Shown: positions 32,243-40,013, counted from the stretch's first letter. The stretch is 64,000 bases of DNA from BP-464 sp045805505 (GCA_045805505.1 JBJMLA010000003.1:1-64000); one strand, 5' to 3'. The notes: a model not told the origin generated them from the sequence alone. Program-made: numbers and translations.

Positions 32243-33394
32243 TCAGTGCTGGTGGAGCAGGCGCCGCAGCTTCGCGCCGATGCCCTCGTCCTGCTCGAGG
32301 TTCTTGTCGGTGATCGTCGCCGAGAGCTGCTCAAGCAGCGCGCGCTGCTCCTTCGAGAGCTTGCGCGGGATGACGACGTTGACGACGACCTTGAGATCGC
32401 CGTTGCGCCCGGGGCGCCGCAGGACCGGCATCCCCTGGCCGCGCAGCAGCACGACCGCGCCGGGCTGGGTTCCGGCCGCGACCTCCACGGGCTGCAGTCC
32501 GCTGAGCGTGTCGACCTCGAGCCTGGCGCCCAGCGCGGCGAGCGGCGCCGGCACGTCGAGGACGGTGATGAGGTCCTCGCCGTCGCGGACGAAGCGCTCG
32601 TCGGGGCGCACGCGGACCAGCACGTAGAGGTCTCCGGGCACCGAGCCGGGATCGCCGGCGTGGCCGCGGCCGCCGATGCGGATGCGCTGGCCGTCGGCGA
32701 TGCCCGCCGGGATGTCGACCGTGAGGGTGCGCTCGGAGATCTTGCGGCCCTGTCCCTGGCACTCGGCGCACGGGATCTCGGGGATCTTGCCCTCGCCGTT
32801 GCACTGATCGCAGTTGACGTGGCGGACGACCTGGCCGAACGGCGTCCGGCTGACCGCCTGCAGGATGCCCTGACCGCCGCAGCGCTCGCAGGTGGTGATC
32901 GGCGTGCCCGGTTCGGCGCCGTTGCCGCGGCAGTGCTCGCAGACGTCGACGGCCTCGAAGGCCACCTCGACCGACGCGCCCGCGGCCGCCTGGGAGAGAT
33001 CGATGTCGGCGGCCACGGCGATGTCGCCGCCCTGGCGCGGGCCGCCGCGGCCGCCGCCGCCGAAGATGCCACCGCCGCCTCCGCCCCCGCCGCCGAAGAA
33101 CGCGTCGAACAGGTCGCTGAGCGAGCCGAAGCCCTCCGAGCTCGGCGACCAGCCGCCCGAGCGCAGGCCCTCGTGGCCGTAGCGGTCATACGTCGCGCGG
33201 CGCTCGGCGTCCGAGAGGATCTCGTAGGCCTCCGCGCACTCCTTGAACTTCTCCTCGGCCTCGGGATCCTCGGTGTTGACGTCGGGGTGCAGCTCCCGCG
33301 CCAGCCGGCGGAAGGCCTTCTTGATCGCGGTCTCATCGGCGTCACGGGCGACGCCGAGGACCTCGTAGGGGTCTCGGGGGGTGGTGCTAGCCAT
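32243..33394 (-). CDS. dnaJ: chaperone DnaJ (Hsp40)
   Basis: 383 residues. J domain at 8-75 with LARELHPDVN (HPD motif), a Gly/Phe-rich segment with a run of glycines (GGGIFGGGGRGG), four zinc-binding CxxCxGxG repeats (CEHCRGNG, CERCGGQG, CDQCNGEG, CAECQGQG), and the C-terminal client-binding domains. It stimulates DnaK ATPase and delivers unfolded proteins. The ATG overlaps the end of hrcA by eight bases, so the repressor and co-chaperone are made together. The sequence does not show a CIRCE element in the immediate upstream region. Confidence 0.96.
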   Translation of the reverse strand: MASTTPRDPYEVLGVARDADETAIKKAFRRLARELHPDVNTEDPEAEEKFKECAEAYEILSDAERRATYDRYGHEGLRSGGWSPSSEGFGSLSDLFDAFFGGGGGGGGGIFGGGGRGGPRQGGDIAVAADIDLSQAAAGASVEVAFEAVDVCEHCRGNGAEPGTPITTCERCGGQGILQAVSRTPFGQVVRHVNCDQCNGEGKIPEIPCAECQGQGRKISERTLTVDIPAGIADGQRIRIGGRGHAGDPGSVPGDLYVLVRVRPDERFVRDGEDLITVLDVPAPLAALGARLEVDTLSGLQPVEVAAGTQPGAVVLLRGQGMPVLRRPGRNGDLKVVVNVVIPRKLSKEQRALLEQLSATITDKNLEQDEGIGAKLRRLLHQH

Positions 33395-34400
33395 AGATCT
33401 CTTCCACGAAGCGGCTCAGCTCGCGCGAGGCCTCCTGGACCGCGCCGATCGCCGAGCCGTAGTCCATCCGCACGGGGCCGATGACCGACACCGCGCCCAG
33501 GTTGCGCCCGCCGGGCAGCCCGTAGGAGGCGGCGACCAGCGAGAGCGACCGCATCGCCGGCGAGTCGTTCTCGGCGCCGATCTTGACGACGGTCTCGCGG
33601 CGCCCGAGCGCCTCGCGCACGACACCGAGCAGCGCCACCCGCCGCTCGAGCATCTCGACGAGCGCGTTGAGCTGCGAGAGGTCCTGGATCCGGTGCTCGG
33701 AGAGCAGCCGCGCGCTGCCCTCGACGTAGAGCGACTCCTCGGCGCCGGCGGCCAGGTCGGTGAACGCGGGCGCCAGCTGGGCGATGAACGCGCGCTCGCT
33801 CGCGCCGAGGCCCTCGTCGCGCAGCCGCGTCTGCAGCGTCCGCGCGCCGAGGCCGACGCCTTGGAGGCGCTCGTTGAGGTAGGAGGCCGCCCAGGCCACG
33901 GCGCCCGAGTCGATCGAGCGGTCGAACGTGAAGACGCGCTTGGTCACGCCGCCGGTCGAGGTGATGACGACGACCATCAGCACCTGCGGCTGGAGGAGCA
34001 GCACCTCGACGTGGCGGACGGTGGCGGTCTCGACGGGCGGCGCGCTGACGATCGCCATGAGGTTGGTGACCTGCGACAGCGTCTCGCTGGTCACGCGCAT
34101 CGCCTCGTCGACCTCGCGGCGGACGAGCTCGAGGCCCAGCCGGCGCTCGCGCGGCGCGGCGGGCAGCAGCTTGTCGACGAAGTAGCGAAAGCCCGAATCG
34201 GTCGGGATGCGCCCAGCCGACGTGTGCGGGTGGGTCAGCAGCCCCTGCTCCTCGAGCTGGGCGAGCTCGGAGCGGATGGTCGCCGGGCTGGCCTCGACGT
34301 CGGGGTCGGCGGCCAGCGTCTTGGAGCCCACGGGCTGCTCGGACGCCTGGTAGGCGACGACGACCTTGCGGAGGATCAGCTCCTGGCGCGGAGACAGCAC
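33387..34400 (-). CDS. hrcA: heat-inducible transcription repressor HrcA
   Basis: 337 residues. The N-terminal winged helix contains RQELILRKVVVAYQASEQPV and SPATIRSELAQLEEQGLLTHPHTSAGRIPT, the most conserved part of HrcA. The middle and C-terminal parts form the GAF-like and dimerisation regions, with VVIGPVR-type sequence near the end (VSVIGPVRMDYG). HrcA represses groE and dnaK operons by binding CIRCE. Its GTG is seven bases after TAGAAT, the best -10 match in the region; CGGGAGG between them could also act as a ribosome site. No CIRCE inverted repeat is visible next to it, so its targets lie elsewhere. Confidence 0.95.
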   Translation of the reverse strand: MLSPRQELILRKVVVAYQASEQPVGSKTLAADPDVEASPATIRSELAQLEEQGLLTHPHTSAGRIPTDSGFRYFVDKLLPAAPRERRLGLELVRREVDEAMRVTSETLSQVTNLMAIVSAPPVETATVRHVEVLLLQPQVLMVVVITSTGGVTKRVFTFDRSIDSGAVAWAASYLNERLQGVGLGARTLQTRLRDEGLGASERAFIAQLAPAFTDLAAGAEESLYVEGSARLLSEHRIQDLSQLNALVEMLERRVALLGVVREALGRRETVVKIGAENDSPAMRSLSLVAASYGLPGGRNLGAVSVIGPVRMDYGSAIGAVQEASRELSRFVEEIYG

Positions 34401-34407
34401 CCTCCCG

Positions 34408-34413
34408 ATTCTA
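34408..34413 (-). promoter_or_regulatory. -10 hexamer of hrcA-dnaJ-prmA
   Basis: TAGAAT on the minus strand, seven bases before the hrcA GTG. Within the seven bases is GGGAGG, so both leaderless and conventional initiation are conceivable. Confidence 0.6.
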
Positions 34414-34420
34414 GGTCTGC

Positions 34421-34798
34421 CTAGGCCGTGATCTCCGCGACCGCGTTGCGGATGATGCGGTTCTCACCCTGCGCGGCCTCGAGGTCGACGACCAGCGTCT
34501 CCCCCGCCTCGCGCACGGTGCCCGTGACCACGATCTCCTGCTCGGGCACGCCCATGCCGCGGAACTGCACGCTCAGGCGCTTGAGCGACTCGGGCCCGCC
34601 GCCGGCGTCGGTGGCGGCGCGGGCGACCTGGGCCATCGAGAACAGGCCGTGCAGGATCCGCCCGGGAAGCCCGACCGACTTGGCGAACTCCTCGTCGATG
34701 TGGATCGGGTTGTAGTCGCCGCTGGCGCCCGCGTAGCGGACGGTCAGGAACCGGTCGGGGGTCGTCCGCAGCTCGGGGATGCTGTCGCCGGCGTTCAT
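34421..34798 (-). CDS. MaoC-like (R)-hydroxyacyl dehydratase, catalytic subunit (HadB-like)
   Basis: 125 residues, one hot-dog domain. The hydratase motif is complete: YAGASGDYNPIHIDEEFAK with catalytic Asp and His, followed by GRILHGLFSMAQVAR. ATG overlaps the stop of the preceding MaoC-like gene, as for the mycobacterial HadA/HadB pair. The pair would form a heterodimer that dehydrates 3-hydroxyacyl thioesters in fatty-acid elongation or a related pathway. Assignment to ACP or CoA substrates is not possible from sequence alone. Confidence 0.88.
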   Translation of the reverse strand: MNAGDSIPELRTTPDRFLTVRYAGASGDYNPIHIDEEFAKSVGLPGRILHGLFSMAQVARAATDAGGGPESLKRLSVQFRGMGVPEQEIVVTGTVREAGETLVVDLEAAQGENRIIRNAVAEITA

Positions 34799-35238
34799 TC
34801 GACACCTCGCACGATGTTGGTCCAGGTGCCGGTGCAGACCGTCTCGCCGTCCTGGTTGGTGGAGACCGACTCGAAGACGTAGTAGCCCTTGCCGTCGCGC
34901 GCCTCGATCGACTTGCACTCGACGTTGGTGGTGATCTCGTCGCCGGCGACGACGAGCGGGCCCCAGGCGAACTCCTGCCCGCCGTGGACCATCATCGCGA
35001 AGTTCATGGCGACGTCGGGGTCGAAGATCACCGGGCCCAGCGCCGGAGCGCTGTAGACGACGGCGAACATCGGCGGCGCGACCACGTCGGCGTGGCCGGC
35101 GGCGCGCGCGACCTCGGGGTCGAGGTGCAGCGGGTTGCTCTCGCCCACCGCCAGCGCGTACTCCTTGATCTTCTCGCGCCCGACCGCGTACACGGTGGGG
35201 CCCCAGGTCTTGCCTACGGCATCGGTCTTGAGTGGCAC
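34795..35238 (-). CDS. MaoC-like dehydratase partner subunit (HadA-like)
   Basis: 147 residues, single hot-dog fold. GPTVYAVGREKIKEYALAVG and NPLHLDPEVARAAGHADVVAPPMF match the FAS1-type N-terminal MaoC domain found in HadA/HadC. The strict catalytic D...H pair of the partner is replaced by NPLHLD, so this subunit is probably structural or substrate binding. WGPLVVAGDEITTNVECKSI is typical of the second half. The GTG start follows TAGGTT by eight bases. Overlap with its partner gene ensures equal synthesis. Confidence 0.88.
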   Translation of the reverse strand: MPLKTDAVGKTWGPTVYAVGREKIKEYALAVGESNPLHLDPEVARAAGHADVVAPPMFAVVYSAPALGPVIFDPDVAMNFAMMVHGGQEFAWGPLVVAGDEITTNVECKSIEARDGKGYYVFESVSTNQDGETVCTGTWTNIVRGVE

Positions 35239-35246
35239 GGCGCGGA

Positions 35247-35252
35247 AACCTA
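35247..35252 (-). promoter_or_regulatory. -10 hexamer of the MaoC pair
   Basis: TAGGTT on the minus strand, eight bases before the GTG at 35238. It overlaps the end of the EamA gene. Confidence 0.55.
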
Positions 35253-36167
35253 CCGGCGTTCCACCCGCGCCCGCTGTGTCCCCACCACACTGCAGAGGAC
35301 CAGGAGTGTGCAGACGATGGCCAGCGGCGTGATGTGCTCGCCCAGGACGAGCGCCGACAGCGTCAGCGTCATCGGCGGTTGCAGCAGCTGCACCTGACCC
35401 GCCTTGGCCACGCCGCCCCGCGCGAGACCGGCGTACCAGGCGAAGAAGCCCAGGAACATCGAGAAGACGCTCAGGTAGGCGAACCCGAGCAGCGCGTCGC
35501 CGCCGATCGGCCCGGACGGAAGGCTCAGGAGCGAGACCGTGACCGTGACCGGCGCGGCGAGCACCAGCGCCCAGCAGATGACCTGCGGACCGCCGAGCGT
35601 GCGCGAGAGCGCGCCGCCCTCGGCATAGCCCAATGCGCAGGCCACGACGGCGAGCAGCAGCTCGAGGTCGGCGATGCCGATCCCGCCGAGGCCCTGTGAG
35701 GCCACGAACGCGAGGACGACGGCGAGCCCACCTCCGGCCGCCGCCCAGAACCGTCCCGACGGCCGCTCACCGGCGCGCAGGACGGCGAAGACCGCCGTGC
35801 TCGCGGGGAGCACGGCGACGATGACCGCGCCGTGCGAGGCCTGGACGTGCTGGAGCGCGAGGGCCGTGAACAGCGGGAAGCCGACGATGACCCCGAACGC
35901 GACCACGGCGAGCGAGCGCCACTGCGCCACCGTGGGCCGTGGCGCGCGCAGGACGCGCAGCGCGATCACCGCCAGCAGGGCCGCCACCACGGCCCGGCCG
36001 AAGGCGACGAAGAGCGGATCGAGGTCCGCGAGGGCCAGCCGCGTCGCCGGCAGCGAGAACGAGAAGGTCGCGACGCCCGCGAAGGCCAGCAGGAGGCCGC
36101 TGAGCTCGACTCGACGGGCGTCCGCCGTTACCGTTGCCGCATCGATAACGTTACTCGCTGCTTCCAT
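35250..36167 (-). CDS. EamA/DMT-family membrane transporter
   Basis: 305 residues with ten hydrophobic segments in two EamA halves. The second half contains GFAYLSVFSMFLGFFAWYAG and QLLQPPMTLTLSALVLGEH, a hallmark of the drug/metabolite transporter family; the first contains FGRAVVAALLAVIALRVL. Members export amino acids, nucleosides or other small metabolites. It is divergently paired with a MocR regulator, a frequent arrangement in which the transporter is the controlled gene. The cytoplasmic N-terminus of about 20 residues is encoded over candidate operator half-sites. Substrate unknown. Confidence 0.9.
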   Translation of the reverse strand: MEAASNVIDAATVTADARRVELSGLLLAFAGVATFSFSLPATRLALADLDPLFVAFGRAVVAALLAVIALRVLRAPRPTVAQWRSLAVVAFGVIVGFPLFTALALQHVQASHGAVIVAVLPASTAVFAVLRAGERPSGRFWAAAGGGLAVVLAFVASQGLGGIGIADLELLLAVVACALGYAEGGALSRTLGGPQVICWALVLAAPVTVTVSLLSLPSGPIGGDALLGFAYLSVFSMFLGFFAWYAGLARGGVAKAGQVQLLQPPMTLTLSALVLGEHITPLAIVCTLLVLCSVVGTQRARVERR

Positions 36168-36180
36168 GCTCTAGAGTAAC
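36127..36180. promoter_or_regulatory. candidate MocR operator and promoter between EamA and MocR genes
   Basis: Half-sites of the type GTTAC occur at 36127-36131 and 36150-36154, and the reverse GTAAC at 36176-36180. The middle one lies in the perfect palindrome TAACGTTA (36146-36153). On the plus strand TAGAGT (36172-36177) is seven bases before the MocR ATG. The rightmost half-site overlaps that -10 box, so binding would repress the regulator and could control the EamA gene, whose 5' end covers the other half-sites. Confidence 0.5.
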
Positions 36181-36184
36181 ACTC

Positions 36185-37573
36185 ATGTCGGCCGACCGTG
36201 TCGTCGTCGCCCTGCGGGACCTGGCTCGGACGCTGCCCGAGAACGCCCGCCTGCCGTCGGTCCGCGAGCTGATGCGCGAGCACGCCGCGTCGCCCGTCAC
36301 CGTCCAGCGCGCGATCGCCCAGCTGTCGGCCGAGGGGCTCGTGGTCCCCCGGCCCGGGGCCGGGACGTTCGTCGCTCCTGCTGCCGTCGCTCCCGGCGGT
36401 GGCGAGCCCGACCTCGGCTGGCAGGAGGTGGCGCTCGGCGGCCCGCGGCTCGGCAGCGAGGAGACAGCGGGCCTCGTCGACCTGCTGGCGCTGACCCCCG
36501 AGGGCTCGCTGTCGCTCAGCACCGGCTACCTGGACCCGCCGCTGCAGCCCGCCGCGGCGCTCGCGTCGGCGCTCGCCCGCGCCGGGCGCCGGCCGGGAGC
36601 CTGGGGCCGCACGCCGGTCGAGGGCCTCGATGTCCTGCGGGACTGGTTCGCCGCCGAGATCAGCCCGCGCCACGCCGGCCATGACGTCGTGATCTGCCCC
36701 GGGGGCCAGGCGGCCCTCATCACGGCGGTCCGCGCGCTGGCGCCGCCGGCCGGCGTGGTCCTCGTCGAGTCGCCGACCTACCGCGGCGCGCTGGCCGCCG
36801 TCGCCGCCGCCGGCCTGCGCGCGCTGCCCGTGCCCAGCGATGCGGAGGGCATCCGGCCCGATCACCTCGCCCAGGCGCTGCACCGCACGGGCGCGCGCGT
36901 CGTCTACCTGCAGCCCCTGTACGCCAACCCGCACGGCGCGACGCTGGCGGCCGACCGGCGCGCCGAGGTGCTCGGCATCGCCGCCCGCGCCGGCGCGTTC
37001 CTCATCGAGGACGACTGGGCCCGCGGGCTGACCATCGACGGCCCCGCCCCGGCGCCGCTGGCCGCCGACGACGTCGACGGCCACGTGGTCTACGTGCGCT
37101 CGCTGAGCAAGACCGCCTCCCCCGGCCTGCGCGTCGCCGCCGTCGCGGCGCGCGGACCCGCCGGGGCCCGCCTGCGCGCCGCGCGTGTCGTCGAGGACCT
37201 GTTCGTCAGCGCGCCGCTGCAGCACGCGGCGCTCGATCTCGTCTCCTCCCCCGTCTGGCGCCGCCACCTCAAAGCGCTGGGTACCGGGCTGCGCGAGCGT
37301 CGCGATGCGCTCGTCGCCGCCGTCCGTCAGCACCTCGGTCCCGAGGCGCTCGACCTCGTGCCCGCGGGCGGCCTGCACCTGTGGGTCCGCCTGCCCGACG
37401 GGACCGACGAGGCCGCACTCGTCGCCGCCGCCGCTCGCGACGGCGTGGTCGTCTCGGCCGGCCGCCCGAGCTTCGCCGCCGAGCCGGTCGGGCCACACCT
37501 GCGCCTGACCTTCGGCGGCGCTCCGCCCGACGTGCTCACCGAGGGCGTCCGCCGCCTCGCCAGGCTCCTCTAG
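36185..37573 (+). CDS. MocR-type transcription regulator (GntR winged helix plus aminotransferase domain)
   Basis: 462 residues. The GntR-like winged helix is at 1-75 (RLPSVRELMREHAASPVTVQ and RAIAQLSAEGLVVPRPGAGT). From residue 95 a fold-type I aminotransferase domain follows, with CPGGQAALITAVRALAPP, EDDWARGL containing the Asp that pairs with the PLP pyridine, and YVRSLSKTASPGLRVA with the Lys expected to bind PLP. Such proteins use PLP or amino compounds as effectors, as in GabR and PdxR. The divergent EamA transporter is the likely target, so the effector may be an amino compound that it exports. Transaminase activity is not expected. A 47-base palindrome follows the stop. Confidence 0.93.
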   Translation: MSADRVVVALRDLARTLPENARLPSVRELMREHAASPVTVQRAIAQLSAEGLVVPRPGAGTFVAPAAVAPGGGEPDLGWQEVALGGPRLGSEETAGLVDLLALTPEGSLSLSTGYLDPPLQPAAALASALARAGRRPGAWGRTPVEGLDVLRDWFAAEISPRHAGHDVVICPGGQAALITAVRALAPPAGVVLVESPTYRGALAAVAAAGLRALPVPSDAEGIRPDHLAQALHRTGARVVYLQPLYANPHGATLAADRRAEVLGIAARAGAFLIEDDWARGLTIDGPAPAPLAADDVDGHVVYVRSLSKTASPGLRVAAVAARGPAGARLRAARVVEDLFVSAPLQHAALDLVSSPVWRRHLKALGTGLRERRDALVAAVRQHLGPEALDLVPAGGLHLWVRLPDGTDEAALVAAAARDGVVVSAGRPSFAAEPVGPHLRLTFGGAPPDVLTEGVRRLARLL

Positions 37574-37577
37574 CCCA

Positions 37578-37624
37578 TCGAGTGGACACTTGACGGGCTG
37601 CGGTCCCGTCAACTGTCCACTCGA
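37578..37624. repeat. 47-base palindromic repeat, copy B, between convergent genes
   Basis: Same length as copy A at 4310-4356, with an identical left arm of 22 bases; the right arm has diverged but still pairs at 19 of 20 positions, so the hairpin is kept while the sequence changes. It lies between the MocR gene and the convergent SDR gene. Compensated change in the right arm suggests that the folded form matters. Confidence 0.8.
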
Positions 37625-37654
37625 CGCGAAGGCGCGAGGGCGCGGCGCGGGGCT

Positions 37655-38431
37655 TCAGATGATCACGGGGACGGCGCCACCGTCGACCGACCACGCGGCG
37701 CCCGAGACGTTGCTCGCCCGCTCCGAGCACAGGAAGGCGATCACGTCGGCGATCTCGCCCGGCTCGCCGAAGCGCCCGATCGGCAGCTTCGCCCCGGCCT
37801 TGGCGATCGCCTCGGCGGCGTTGCCCTCGCCGGCGACCTGCTCGCCGAGCCCGCCCGGCCCGGTCCACATCGCGGTCGTGGCCGGTCCCGGCGTGACCGC
37901 GTTGACGAGCACGCCCTCCTTGGCCCAGCGGTCGGCGAAGACCCGCGACAGCGACAGCTGCGCCGCCTTGGACACCGAGTAGGCGCCGTTGGTCATGCCC
38001 GGGCGCTTGCCCGACGAGGACGAGACGTTGACGATGCGGCCCCAGCCGCGCGCGGCCATCCGCGGCGCCGCGCACTGCATGAGCCGGAACGGCGCGAGCA
38101 CGTGCAGCGCCATCTGCGCCTCGAACTCCGCCTCGTCGAGCTCGTCGACCGGCACGTTGCGCGCGATGCCTGCGTTGTTGACCAGCACGTCGACGCCGCC
38201 CATCTGCTCGGCGCACGTGCCGATGATCCGGTCGGCGGCGTCGGGCGCGGTGACGTCGATGGCCAGGAACTCCCCGCCGCAGCCCTCCGCGGCCGCCTCG
38301 AGCGCCTCGCCGTCGCGCGCGACGAACAGCACGCGAGCACCCTCGGCGCACAGTCGCTGCGCGGTCTCCAGGCCGATCCCCCGGCTGGCACCGGTGACGA
38401 CGCAGACCTTGTCCTCGAGCCCCAGGTCCAT
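37655..38431 (-). CDS. short-chain dehydrogenase/reductase
   Basis: 258 residues. Classical SDR motifs: VTGASRGIGLETA for NAD(P), VLVNNAGIARN, the catalytic Ser in NVSSSSGKRPG, Tyr-x-x-x-Lys in GAYSVSKAA, and the C-terminal GAAWSVDGGAVPVII. The Arg following RG in the dinucleotide loop region (FVARDGEAL) favours NADP(H). Active site is complete. The start at MDLGLEDKV was chosen since upstream in-frame sequence is non-coding. Substrate unknown; not obviously linked to the neighbours. A TAGGCT box is ten bases before the ATG. Confidence 0.92.
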   Translation of the reverse strand: MDLGLEDKVCVVTGASRGIGLETAQRLCAEGARVLFVARDGEALEAAAEGCGGEFLAIDVTAPDAADRIIGTCAEQMGGVDVLVNNAGIARNVPVDELDEAEFEAQMALHVLAPFRLMQCAAPRMAARGWGRIVNVSSSSGKRPGMTNGAYSVSKAAQLSLSRVFADRWAKEGVLVNAVTPGPATTAMWTGPGGLGEQVAGEGNAAEAIAKAGAKLPIGRFGEPGEIADVIAFLCSERASNVSGAAWSVDGGAVPVII

Positions 38432-38444
38432 ACCGGCGGCGAGC

Positions 38445-39137
38445 CTACCCGGCGTACCTGCGCGCCGCTCGCTCGGCGGAAGCTCCGTACCCGCCGCCGA
38501 AGAGCTCGGCGTGGACCAGCAGCGGCAGCAGCTGGTAGAGGTCGACCCGGTCACGCCAGCCCTCGGCGAGCGGCGCGACCTCCTCATAGGCCGCGAGGAA
38601 CCGCTCGCCCGGCCAGCCGAACAGCCGCAGCATCGCCAGGTCGATCTCGCGGTGCCCGCCGTGCGCCGCCGGGTCGATCAGGTGGTTGCCGACGATGTTG
38701 CCGCCCCACAGGTCGCCGTGCAGGCGCGAGGGCGGCTCGCGCGGTCCGGCCAGATCGGCGATCCGCTCGCAGACGCGCTCGACGCTCGGCGCGTGACGCA
38801 CGAGCGGCAGCAGCCGGTGCTGCGCGTAGAAGCTCGGCCAGTCCTCCGACTCGCCGGCCGGGAACTCCGCGGCGGCGATGCGAAACGGGCCCGGCGCCCC
38901 CGGCGGCAGCGCGCCGAACGCCGTGGCGCCCGCCTGGTGCATCCGCGCGACCGTCCGGCCCAGCTCCTCCGGATCGGTCGGCGCCGGCGCGATCCGCTCG
39001 AGCACCAGGCGCTCGTTGGAGGCCTCGAGCACCTGGCGCACCGGAACGCCCGCCTCCCCCAGCCAGCGCAGCCCCGCCGCCTCGGTCGCGTACTCGCCGG
39101 GCAGCGGGACCGGCCGCGACTTGACGAACGGCGTCAA
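38445..39137 (-). CDS. fructosamine-kinase-like protein, short actinobacterial form
   Basis: 230 residues from a TTG that overlaps the phosphatase stop as TTGA. SRLHGDLWGGNIVG holds the catalytic Asp and DPAAHGGHREIDLAML the metal Asp segment, as in fructosamine-3-kinases. Fructosamine kinases phosphorylate sugars attached to lysine so that the damage can be removed. The usual glycine-rich ATP loop at the N-terminus is missing: the protein begins at LTPFVKSRPVPLPGEY, close to the ATP-binding Lys of the family. No upstream in-frame start gives the missing part, since that region codes for the phosphatase in another frame. Deglycase activity is plausible but not certain. Confidence 0.8.
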   Translation of the reverse strand: MTPFVKSRPVPLPGEYATEAAGLRWLGEAGVPVRQVLEASNERLVLERIAPAPTDPEELGRTVARMHQAGATAFGALPPGAPGPFRIAAAEFPAGESEDWPSFYAQHRLLPLVRHAPSVERVCERIADLAGPREPPSRLHGDLWGGNIVGNHLIDPAAHGGHREIDLAMLRLFGWPGERFLAAYEEVAPLAEGWRDRVDLYQLLPLLVHAELFGGGYGASAERAARRYAG

Positions 39138-39562
39138 GCCACCTCGTCGGCCAGCCGCTCGCAGGCCTCGGTGATCATGTCGAGCACGTCCTCGAACCCG
39201 TCGGGCCCGCCGTAGTACGGATCGGGCACGTCGGCCTCGTCGAGCATCAGGCGCACCTTGTCGCGGTGCTCGCCGGCGATCGCCAGCAGGTCCCGCAGAT
39301 GGCCGCGGTCCATCGCGACCAGCAGGTCGTTGTCGTCGAAGTCCGAGGGCGCGACCTGCTGGGCCGTCCCGTCGAGGACGATCCCCCGCCGCCGCGCCGC
39401 CTCGGCCGACCGCGTGTCGGCCGGCTCGCCGACGTGCCATCCGCCGATGCCCGCGCTGGCGACCTCGATGTCCAGGCCGCGCTCGCGCGCGATGTGGCGC
39501 ATGACGCCCTCCGCGGTGGGCGAGCGGCAGATGTTGCCGGAGCAGACGAAGAGGATCCGCAC
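39134..39562 (-). CDS. low-molecular-weight protein-tyrosine phosphatase
   Basis: 142 residues. The P-loop VCSGNICRSPTAEG has the CX5R nucleophile Cys7 and Arg13, and DPYYGGPDGFEDVLDM carries the general-acid Asp. The family removes phosphate from tyrosine or arginine and in many bacteria controls exopolysaccharide kinases. No tyrosine kinase is encoded nearby. Its overlap with the fructosamine-kinase-like gene suggests a shared role, possibly in removing sugar or phosphate modifications from proteins. GTG start seven bases after TAGCCT. Confidence 0.93.
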   Translation of the reverse strand: MRILFVCSGNICRSPTAEGVMRHIARERGLDIEVASAGIGGWHVGEPADTRSAEAARRRGIVLDGTAQQVAPSDFDDNDLLVAMDRGHLRDLLAIAGEHRDKVRLMLDEADVPDPYYGGPDGFEDVLDMITEACERLADEVA

Positions 39563-39569
39563 CCCGCCG

Positions 39570-39575
39570 AGGCTA
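39570..39575 (-). promoter_or_regulatory. -10 hexamer of the phosphatase gene
   Basis: TAGCCT on the minus strand, seven bases before the GTG at 39562, in the gap after the response-regulator gene. Confidence 0.55.
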
Positions 39576-39592
39576 GGCGACGCTGGGCGCGA

Positions 39593-39949
39593 TCAGCGAG
39601 CGAGCAGCGCGCGCACGCGGCTCCCCAGCTCCTGGGGGCTGAACGGCTTGGTCACGTAGTCGTCGGCTCCGCCGGAGAAGCCGTCGTCGACGTCCTGCTC
39701 TCCGGCCCGGGCGGTCAGCATCAGGATGCGCATCCGGGCCGTTGCCGGGTCGGCGCGGAGCGCCCGCATGACCTCGAGGCCGGTCAGCTTGGGCATCATC
39801 ACGTCCAGGACGCAGACGCCGGGCATCTCCGCCCGGGCGAGGGCCAATGCGTCCTCGCCGTTCGCCGCCGTGATCACGGTGTGCCCGTCGCGCTCGAGCC
39901 TGGTCCGGATCAGCTCGACGATGTCCTCCTCGTCGTCGGCGACCAGCAC
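39593..39949 (-). CDS. single-domain response regulator (CheY-like)
   Basis: 118 residues from the GTG at 39949. Acidic pair in LVADDEEDIVELI, phosphoacceptor Asp in VCVLDVMMPKLTG, Thr in LMLTARAG and Lys in YVTKPFSP: a complete receiver with no output domain. It would work by binding a partner. In frame, and upstream of the GTG, there are nine more codons back to an ATC at 39976 that lies six bases after a TATGCT -10 box; no ATG, GTG or TTG occurs between. If translation starts there the protein begins with HAPSPAT in front of VLVADDEED. The divergent HEAT-repeat/GT2 operon is the natural candidate for its partner. Confidence 0.92.
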   Translation of the reverse strand: MLVADDEEDIVELIRTRLERDGHTVITAANGEDALALARAEMPGVCVLDVMMPKLTGLEVMRALRADPATARMRILMLTARAGEQDVDDGFSGGADDYVTKPFSPQELGSRVRALLAR

Positions 39950-39982
39950 TGTCGCCGGGGAGGGTGCGTGTGCGATGCGCCG

Positions 39983-40013
39983 AGCATACGGCGCTTGGAG
40001 GCGCCGTTAGGGT
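39983..40013. promoter_or_regulatory. divergent promoter with palindrome, both -10 boxes six bases from an ATC
   Basis: Minus strand: TATGCT (39988-39983), then six bases, then ATC at 39976. Plus strand: TAGGGT (40008-40013), then six bases, then ATC at 40020. Both ATC codons are in frame with the genes that follow. Between the boxes is a perfect inverted repeat ACGGCGC-N6-GCGCCGT (39988-40007), which could bind a regulator shared by the two transcripts. Confidence 0.55.

Noticed and set aside
33050..33110. Simple-sequence GCC/GGC tract as a possible variable repeat
   Set aside because: It encodes the normal glycine-rich region of DnaJ.
31426..33345. A fused 639-residue frame joining dnaJ antisense-like sequence to PrmA
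   Set aside because: The upstream part is dnaJ read in the wrong frame, rich in Arg/Ser/Ala; PrmA starts at the GTG just after the dnaJ stop.
34401..34440. CIRCE element in front of hrcA
   Set aside because: No TTAGCACTC-N9-GAGTGCTAA-like inverted repeat is present; only short CTAGG repeats are seen.
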